Shown here in pieces: positions 39,235-44,117 of a DNA stretch of 44,117 bases. Position 1 is the first letter of the stretch. Every line of letters begins with the position of its first letter. Position numbers and translations under genes: made by a program. This DNA comes from an uncultured Oscillibacter sp. (GTDB taxonomy: Bacteria; Bacillota; Clostridia; Oscillospirales; Oscillospiraceae), in assembly GCF_910579365.1 (NCBI RefSeq), contig NZ_CAJTUX010000016.1:1-44117 (forward strand), read 5' to 3'. The notes beneath the pieces were generated by a model. It saw only the letters and a program-made list of their open reading frames with translations, was not told the origin of the DNA and ran no database searches.

Positions 39235-39833
39235 TAGCCGATTCCTCCGATCCGTCCGTACTCCCGCATTCCCGTCACAGCGTCCCGGCCGGGAAAGGCC
39301 AGGAACACCGCCCGGCCAATGATGTAGCGCTCGTCCACAGCGCCAAGCCGCGCGTCCCGGCTGTCGTTGCTGGCATTCCGGTTATCCCCCATGACAAAGA
39401 CGCAGCCCTCCGGCACCGTGAGGGGAAACACCGTCCCCTCCGCCAGAAAGGTTCGCTCCAGAATATAATCCTCATGGAGCTGCCGTCCGTCCACAAAAAC
39501 AGCACCGGAGGAAAAGTCGATGTCCACCGTCTGTCCCTCTGTGGCAATGATCCGCTTGATAATGGGCTCCGGCAGAAAACTCTCCTTCCGCAGAACCACA
39601 ATATCCCCCTGCCGGAAGCCGCCGCAGAGCGCGGAGCTCAGTACCATCAGCCGGTCCCCGTCCTGAAGAGTGGGGACCATGGAATGTCCGTCCACACCGA
39701 TAAGCCGAATGGCAAAGGTGAACACCACCACCACCGTCAGCACGGAACAGACCAGGGCCTGCACCCACTCATAGACGTCCCGGCCCCGTTTTTTCTCCTC
39801 TCTGCTCTCCGCCCGCTGCGCTTCTTTCTGCAT
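39234..39833 (-). CDS. lepB: Signal peptidase I (second of tandem pair)
   Basis: 199 residues. It cleaves signal peptides of secreted proteins at the outer membrane face. One N-terminal membrane segment (about 24-46) precedes the Ser-Lys dyad: S51 in GHSMVPTL and K93 in IIKRIIATEG. Box E GDNRNASNDSRDARLGAV is intact. It is a close relative of the next gene upstream (39864-40445), with the same length and strongly matching EGQTVDIDF, FPLTVPEGCVF and MGDNRN blocks. The charged N-terminus (EEKKRGRD) differs. AAGGAGAG lies before the ATG. The stop overlaps the ylqF GTG. Confidence 0.95.
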   Translation of the reverse strand: MQKEAQRAESREEKKRGRDVYEWVQALVCSVLTVVVVFTFAIRLIGVDGHSMVPTLQDGDRLMVLSSALCGGFRQGDIVVLRKESFLPEPIIKRIIATEGQTVDIDFSSGAVFVDGRQLHEDYILERTFLAEGTVFPLTVPEGCVFVMGDNRNASNDSRDARLGAVDERYIIGRAVFLAFPGRDAVTGMREYGRIGGIG

Positions 39834-39863
39834 GTCTCTTTCTCTCCTTGATCCGGCGCGTCC

Positions 39864-40445
39864 TTAAAGCGTTCCGATGCGGCTCCACTCCCGCATATTC
39901 CGTCCTGCCGTCCGTCCCGGCAGCAGCAGGAACACCGCCCGGCCAATGAGACAGCGAGTGTCCACCGCGCCCAGCGAGGGTTCCCGGCTGTCCCGGCTCT
40001 CGTTGCGGTTATCCCCCATGAGGAACACGCAGCCCTCCGGCACGGTAAGGGGAAATTCCATCCCCAAATCCAAGTGCGTCGCCTCCCGGATATAGGGTTC
40101 TTCCAGCTCGGCGCCGTCCACATAGACCACACCCCTGTTGAAATCCACGTCCACGGTCTGCCCCTCCGTGGCGATAACCCGCTTGACGATGGGCTCGCCG
40201 TTTTCAAACGAGGCCTTGGCGGCGATCACCACGTCTCCCGCCTCGTACCTGCCGCAAAGAGCGCCGTTTACTACCAGCAGAAGGTCCCCGTTCTGGAGCG
40301 TATTCCGCATAGAGCCGCCGGACACTCCCACCACACGGACTCCAAAGGCGAACACCAGCACCGCCGCCAGCACAGAGCATACCAACGCCTGCGCCCATTC
40401 GAAAAGTCCCCGGTCCGGCTGCCTGTCCCGTCTCTCAGCCGTCAT
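39864..40445 (-). CDS. lepB: Signal peptidase I (first of tandem pair)
   Basis: 193 residues with the same plan as its downstream neighbour: membrane segment at about 20-41, S45 in GGSMRNTL, K88 in IVKRVIATEG, and box E GDNRNESRDSREPSLGAV. The normally conserved proline after SM (SMxPTL) is replaced (SMRNTL), which may change substrate choice. GGAGGG lies seven bases before the ATG and a promoter at 40486-40514. The two copies probably arose by duplication. This gene leads the run lepB-lepB-ylqF-(membrane protein)-rnhB-yraN; the rplS gene that often precedes it elsewhere is absent. Confidence 0.95.
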   Translation of the reverse strand: MTAERRDRQPDRGLFEWAQALVCSVLAAVLVFAFGVRVVGVSGGSMRNTLQNGDLLLVVNGALCGRYEAGDVVIAAKASFENGEPIVKRVIATEGQTVDVDFNRGVVYVDGAELEEPYIREATHLDLGMEFPLTVPEGCVFLMGDNRNESRDSREPSLGAVDTRCLIGRAVFLLLPGRTAGRNMREWSRIGTL

Positions 40446-40485
40446 TGCAATCCCTCCGTGACCACAAAAGTTTTCAATCTAAAAT

Positions 40486-40514
40486 AGTATACCAAAGAAG
40501 TCCGGAAATCACAA
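40486..40514 (-). promoter_or_regulatory. Promoter of the lepB-lepB-ylqF operon
   Basis: On the minus strand TTGTGA (plus 40509-40514), a 17-base spacer and TATACT (plus 40486-40491) with a TG extension (TGGTATACT), 40 bases before the lepB ATG. Confidence 0.8.
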
Positions 40515-40558
40515 GGGGAAATTCCAAATGGGCACTGTGTATTTTTAATAAGAATCAT

Positions 40559-40587
40559 TTGCACTTTCCGGAATTTCGTGGTACACT
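40559..40587 (+). promoter_or_regulatory. trpS promoter
   Basis: TTGCAC (40559-40564), a 17-base spacer and TACACT (40582-40587), with TG before it (TGGTACACT). The leader is under 50 bases and holds one small hairpin (GCTCCGG/CCGGAGC, 40604-40621); it is too short for a T-box. Confidence 0.75.
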
Positions 40588-40641
40588 GGAAAAGTTAAAC
40601 TACGCTCCGGTGTTCCGGAGCCGAATATTGAGGTGCAAACC

Positions 40642-41643
40642 ATGGAAACTGCAAAAAAGAGAATCCTCAGCGGCATCCAGCCCTCCGGTGATCTGACCCT
40701 GGGCTCCTACATGGGGGCCATCCGCAACTGGGCCGCTCTGGCTGACGAATACGACTGCTACTACATGCTGGCCGACCTCCACACCCTCACCGTGCGGCAG
40801 GTCCCGGCGGAGCTCCGCCGCCACACCCTCACCCAGCTGGCGGCCTATATCGCCTGCGGCCTGGACCCGGAGAAAAATGTGCTCTTCGTCCAGTCCCACG
40901 TCCCCGCCCACACGCAGCTGGGATGGGTGCTGGACTGCTACACCATGTTCGGCGAGCTCTCCCGCATGACGCAATTCAAGGATAAGTCCGCCAAAAACGC
41001 CGACAATATCAACGCCGGCCTGTTCACCTATCCCGCCCTCATGGCGGCGGATATCCTCCTCTATCAGGCGGACCTGGTGCCCGTGGGCGTGGATCAGAAG
41101 CAGCATGTGGAGATCTGCCGGGACATCGCCGGCCGCTTTAACGGGCTGTACGGCGAAACCTTCAAGATTCCCGAGCCCTATATTCCCCAGGTGGGGGCCA
41201 AGGTCATGAGCCTCACCTCTCCTGAAAACAAGATGTCCAAGTCCGACAAGGACCCCAGCGGCTGCGTCTACATGCTGGAAACGCCGGAGGACATTATGCG
41301 CAAATTCAAAAAGGCCATGACGGACTCGGAAGCCGCAGTCCGCTTTGACCCGGCAGGCAAGCCCGGCGTCTCCAACCTCATGCAGATTTACGCCGCCGCC
41401 ACCGGCCGGACCTTCGAGGCCATCGAGGCCGAGTTTGCCGGTCATGGCTACGGCGACTTCAAAGCCGCCGTAGGCGAGGCTGTGGTGGAGCTGCTCCGCC
41501 CCATCCGAGAGGAGACCGAGCGGCTGCTGGCCGACAAGGCCTATCTGGAAACCGTGTACCGCGCCGGCGCGGAGCGCGCCGCCCACACCGCCAACCGGAC
41601 CCTCTCGAAGGTTTACAAAAAGGTTGGCCTGCTGGCCCGGTAA
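40642..41643 (+). CDS. trpS: Tryptophanyl-tRNA synthetase
   Basis: 333 residues, a class I synthetase. The N-terminal GIQPSGDLTLGSYMGAIRNW contains the HIGH-equivalent (TLGSY); DLHTLTV and the tryptophan-pocket region follow, and the KMSKS loop is NKMSKSDKD. Length is typical of bacterial TrpRS. ATG at 40642 has GAGGTG six bases upstream; an in-frame GTG at 40633 lies within that site. It is divergent from lepB, and the wecA-type gene starts 11 bases after it, so it heads a transcript that includes surface-polymer genes. No T-box control, unlike many clostridial synthetase genes. Confidence 0.97.
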   Translation: METAKKRILSGIQPSGDLTLGSYMGAIRNWAALADEYDCYYMLADLHTLTVRQVPAELRRHTLTQLAAYIACGLDPEKNVLFVQSHVPAHTQLGWVLDCYTMFGELSRMTQFKDKSAKNADNINAGLFTYPALMAADILLYQADLVPVGVDQKQHVEICRDIAGRFNGLYGETFKIPEPYIPQVGAKVMSLTSPENKMSKSDKDPSGCVYMLETPEDIMRKFKKAMTDSEAAVRFDPAGKPGVSNLMQIYAAATGRTFEAIEAEFAGHGYGDFKAAVGEAVVELLRPIREETERLLADKAYLETVYRAGAERAAHTANRTLSKVYKKVGLLAR

Positions 41644-41654
41644 GGAGGACGCAC

Positions 41655-42812
41655 ATGCCCTTAGACAATCAGCTGATCGCCTACGTGGCCCTCGCCCTGC
41701 TGGCGGCGCTGGTCATCAGCTTTTTAATGACCCCGGTGGTGCGGACCTTTGCCTATAAAGTCGGCGCCGTGGATATTCCCAAGGACGCCCGCCGGATGCA
41801 CCGGGTGCCCATTCCCCGTCTGGGCGGCCTGGCCATCTTCATCGGCTTCATGGTCAGCGTGCTGATCCTGGGCAATATTCGGAACAACGGTCAGCTTCAG
41901 AGTATTCTGCTGGGCTCCGTCATCATTGTGGTTCTGGGCGTGGTGGATGATATCATGGCCCTGCCCGCCATGCTGAAGTTCGTTGTCCAGATTGCCGCCG
42001 CCTTGATTCCCGCCCTGAACGGCGTGGTCATCCAGGCCTTCTCCAACCCCAACATTTTCTCCAGCAGCCTCTATTGGGTGCTGGGACCCCTGTCCATTCC
42101 TTTTACGGTTCTCTGGATCGTCGCCATCACCAACGCGGTGAACCTCATCGACGGTCTGGACGGTCTGGCCAATGGCGTCTCCGCCATCTCGGCCACCACC
42201 ATGCTGGTCATCGCCCTGCTGGCCTCTGAGGCGGAGGTCGCCATCGTCATGGCGGCCCTGGTGGGTGCCTGCGTGGGCTTCATGCCCTACAACCTCAATC
42301 CCGCCAAGATGTTTATGGGGGACACCGGGGCCACGTTTCTGGGCTATATTCTGGCCACCATGTCCATCCAGGGGCTGTTCAAGTTCTATGCGGTGATTTC
42401 CTTCGCCGTGCCCTTCCTGATTTTGGGGCTGCCGATTTTTGACACAACCTTCGCCTTCATCCGCCGCATCGCCCACGGCCAAAGCCCCATGCACGCCGAC
42501 CGGGGGCACATCCACCACCGGCTTATCGACATGGGCCTGAACCAGAAGCAGGCGGTGGCGACGCTTTACGTCATCTCCGCCATGCTGGGGCTGTCCGCCG
42601 TGGTACTGACCACCGGGGGAGAGCAGAAGGCCATGCTGTTTTTCGCGGCGCTGTGCATTGTGGCGGTGGTGGCGGCCCGGGTGGTATTTCCCAAGGAAAT
42701 CCGGGAAGAGCTCCATGATGAGATCGAGGAACTGCGGGAGCTGGGGCACCACGGGGAGCATACGCCGCCGGAGGAGGGGAAAAAAGCCCCCGGCGGAGAT
42801 AAGGAGAGCTGA
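41655..42812 (+). CDS. tagO: Undecaprenyl-phosphate GlcNAc-1-phosphate transferase (TagO/WecA type)
   Basis: 385 residues with about ten membrane segments. It moves a sugar-1-phosphate from UDP-sugar to undecaprenyl phosphate, the first step of teichoic acid or other surface-polymer synthesis. MraY/WecA family motifs: KDARRMHRVPIPRLGGLAI, VVDDIMALPAMLKF, NLIDGLDGLANGV, MFMGDTGATFLGY and HADRGHIHHRLIDMGL. The last 45 residues are a charged cytoplasmic tail (EEIEELRELGHHGEHTPPEE type). AAGGAGG lies seven bases before the ATG and overlaps the trpS stop. wecB follows without a gap, which supports a teichoic acid or glycopolymer role. Confidence 0.93.
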   Translation: MPLDNQLIAYVALALLAALVISFLMTPVVRTFAYKVGAVDIPKDARRMHRVPIPRLGGLAIFIGFMVSVLILGNIRNNGQLQSILLGSVIIVVLGVVDDIMALPAMLKFVVQIAAALIPALNGVVIQAFSNPNIFSSSLYWVLGPLSIPFTVLWIVAITNAVNLIDGLDGLANGVSAISATTMLVIALLASEAEVAIVMAALVGACVGFMPYNLNPAKMFMGDTGATFLGYILATMSIQGLFKFYAVISFAVPFLILGLPIFDTTFAFIRRIAHGQSPMHADRGHIHHRLIDMGLNQKQAVATLYVISAMLGLSAVVLTTGGEQKAMLFFAALCIVAVVAARVVFPKEIREELHDEIEELRELGHHGEHTPPEEGKKAPGGDKES

Positions 42813-43964
42813 ATGGAAAAGCTGCGTATTATGAGCGTCTTCGGCACCCGGCCGGAGGCCATTAAGATGTGCCCTTTGGTGAAGGAGCTGGCCCGGCGCC
42901 CCGGTATCGAGAGCCTTTGCTGCGTCACCGCCCAGCACCGGCAGATGCTGGATTCCGTGCTGGAGGTATTCGACGTTCGGCCCGATTGGGACCTGAATAT
43001 CATGACGCCCAGGCAGACCCTCTCCGGCATCACCAGCAAATGCCTCCTGGGCATGGACGAGGCCATCGACTCCCTGAAGCCGGACATGATTCTGGTTCAC
43101 GGGGACACCTCCACCACCTTCTCCGGAGCCCTGTCCGCCTTTTACCATCAGGTGGCTGTGGGCCACGTGGAGGCGGGCCTGCGAACCTATGACAAATACG
43201 CCCCTTTCCCGGAGGAGATGAACCGGGTGCTGACCTCCTCGCTTGCGGACATGCACTTTTGTCCCACCTCCGGAAACCGGGAGAACCTGATTCGGGAGGG
43301 CCGGAATCCGGAGACGATCTTCGTCACCGGGAACACCGTCATCGACGCGCTGAAAACCACCGTGCGGAAGGATTACCGCTTCTCCACGGAGGAGCTGAAC
43401 CGCCTGCCCTACGGGGAAAAGAAAGTGCTGCTGGTCACCTGTCACCGGAGGGAAAACTACGGTGAGCCCATGAAGAGCATCATGCTGGCCCTGCGGCAGA
43501 TCGCCGAGGAAAACCGGGATGTGGAGCTGGTCTATCCCGTTCATCTCAGCCCCGTGGTCCGGGAGGCGGTGGACCGATATCTTCGGGGGGCCCCGAGAGT
43601 TCACCTCATCGACCCCCTTCCCGCCGGGGAGATGCACAATCTGATGGACCGCTGCTATCTGGTGCTGACGGACTCCGGCGGCCTTCAGGAGGAGGCCCCC
43701 GCCCTGGGCAAGCCTGTGCTGGTCCTTCGCCGGGAGACGGAGCGGCCCGAAGCCGTGGCCGCCGGGACCGTGAAGCTGGCCGGGGTGATTCAAGACGACA
43801 TCGTTACCATGGCCTCCCGGCTGATTCAGGACAAATACGCCTACAACGAAATGGCCCGGGCTGTGAACCCCTACGGTGACGGGAACGCCTGCCGCCGCAT
43901 CGCCGACGCCATTGAATGGCGTTACGGCCTCCGGAAGGAGTGGCCCGCCAATTACGGGGCATAA
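42813..43964 (+). CDS. wecB: UDP-N-acetylglucosamine 2-epimerase (non-hydrolysing)
   Basis: 383 residues. It converts UDP-GlcNAc to UDP-ManNAc for surface polymers such as teichoic acid linkage units. The start MEKLRIMSVFGTRPEAIKMC is diagnostic; other motifs are LVHGDTSTTFSGALSAFYH, VGHVEAGLRT (catalytic region), PFPEEMNRVLTSSLADMHF, TCHRRENYG and LTDSGGLQEEAPALGKPVLV. The ATG directly follows the TGA of the preceding gene, with AAGGAGA upstream, so they are co-translated. Together with TagO/WecA it supplies the ManNAc-GlcNAc linkage disaccharide typical of Gram-positive wall teichoic acids (inference). Confidence 0.97.
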   Translation: MEKLRIMSVFGTRPEAIKMCPLVKELARRPGIESLCCVTAQHRQMLDSVLEVFDVRPDWDLNIMTPRQTLSGITSKCLLGMDEAIDSLKPDMILVHGDTSTTFSGALSAFYHQVAVGHVEAGLRTYDKYAPFPEEMNRVLTSSLADMHFCPTSGNRENLIREGRNPETIFVTGNTVIDALKTTVRKDYRFSTEELNRLPYGEKKVLLVTCHRRENYGEPMKSIMLALRQIAEENRDVELVYPVHLSPVVREAVDRYLRGAPRVHLIDPLPAGEMHNLMDRCYLVLTDSGGLQEEAPALGKPVLVLRRETERPEAVAAGTVKLAGVIQDDIVTMASRLIQDKYAYNEMARAVNPYGDGNACRRIADAIEWRYGLRKEWPANYGA

Positions 43965-43970
43965 GGGGCC

Positions 43971-44117
43971 ATGGACAAGCGAAATCTGAATTGGATTACC
44001 TGGGCTGTGCTGGCAGTGGCTGCTGCCCTGGTGGCGCTGATGCTGGGTGGCAGCCTGAGCCGCACCGCCCACATCTCCCTCCCTCCCTCCGATCTCCCCA
44101 GGGACCCCGCCGCCGAG
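43971..44117 (+). CDS. Anchored or exported protein, cut by the window end
   Basis: The first 49 codons only; the frame is open to the last base. MDKRNLNWITWAVLAVAAAL continues into a hydrophobic stretch ending LMLGGSLSR, a single membrane segment or uncleaved signal anchor, then a proline-rich segment. It starts six bases after the wecB stop with AAGGGG close upstream, so it belongs to the same operon. F0F1-associated AtpI-type or surface-polymer partners are both conceivable; too little is present to name it. Confidence 0.6.
   Translation, partial: MDKRNLNWITWAVLAVAAALVALMLGGSLSRTAHISLPPSDLPRDPAAE

Noticed and set aside
40588..40641. Possible T-box leader for trpS
   Set aside because: The leader is under 50 bases and lacks the specifier stem and AGGGTGGNACCGCG-type T-box sequence.
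41724..44072. A 782-codon open frame on the minus strand opposite the tagO-wecB genes
   Set aside because: The plus strand encodes two textbook proteins across the same span; the antisense frame is low-complexity (His/Gly/Gln-rich), has no ribosome binding site and results from the high GC content.
1..44117. CRISPR arrays, tRNA or rRNA genes, phage or defence modules
   Set aside because: I found no regularly spaced repeats, no tRNA T-arm sequences in intergenic DNA and no cas, restriction, integrase or toxin-antitoxin patterns.

Overview
The window is GC-rich, gene-dense chromosomal DNA from a Gram-positive, probably endospore-forming member of the Clostridia. It most resembles the GC-rich gut Oscillospiraceae type, but this is inferred from gene content and style and no species was identified. 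The evidence is Firmicutes-type gene orders (tig-clpP-clpX-lon-engB; lepB-ylqF-rnhB-yraN; a glmU-like gene followed by prs-pth-mfd), RNase Y, a SpoIVFA/SpoIVFB-like pair, lipoprotein signals, strong AGGAGG ribosome binding sites and sigma-A promoters with 17-base spacers. I saw no tRNA, rRNA, CRISPR array, transposase or phage module. The content is mostly housekeeping.

Layout. 1-4.7 kb: a small cupin protein, bioY behind a clear BirA operator, a family 4 uracil-DNA glycosylase, a CmpB-like membrane protein, an RlmI-type rRNA methyltransferase and an amidase with an SH3 domain. 4.7-7.7 kb: a strong promoter and a roughly 300-nt structured leader before rny, then an unrecognised coiled protein. 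7.7-9.3 kb (minus strand): spoIVFA/spoIVFB-like genes. 9.4-13.4 kb (plus): rpsT (TTG start), tatD, a DUF4253 protein, a lipoprotein, the TatD-associated radical SAM protein and a GlsB/YeaQ-type membrane protein. 13.5-22.5 kb (minus): a VOC protein, thiolase, a PrsA/SurA-like foldase lipoprotein, mfd, pth, prs and a degenerate GlmU-like protein.

22.8-27.3 kb (plus): trmL and the glycolytic genes pgk, tpiA and gpmI. 27.5-34.2 kb (minus): the proteostasis block tig, clpP, clpX, lon and engB. 34.3-40.4 kb (minus): a metallophosphoesterase, a zinc-ribbon membrane protein, thrC, and the overlapping run of two lepB genes, ylqF, an unknown membrane protein, rnhB and yraN. 40.6-44.1 kb (plus): trpS, a TagO/WecA-type glycosyl-1-phosphate transferase, wecB and the start of an anchored protein cut by the window edge.

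The less ordinary signals are: two families of non-coding repeats placed just after stop codons, one inside a 211-bp MITE-like element; the multi-hairpin leader of rny; repeated TGACGAAA motifs over the thiolase promoter; a GlmU-like protein that has lost its nucleotide-binding signature in the usual glmU position; and the TatD/radical SAM pair split by two other genes. I did not find a convincing new defence system or biosynthetic cluster.
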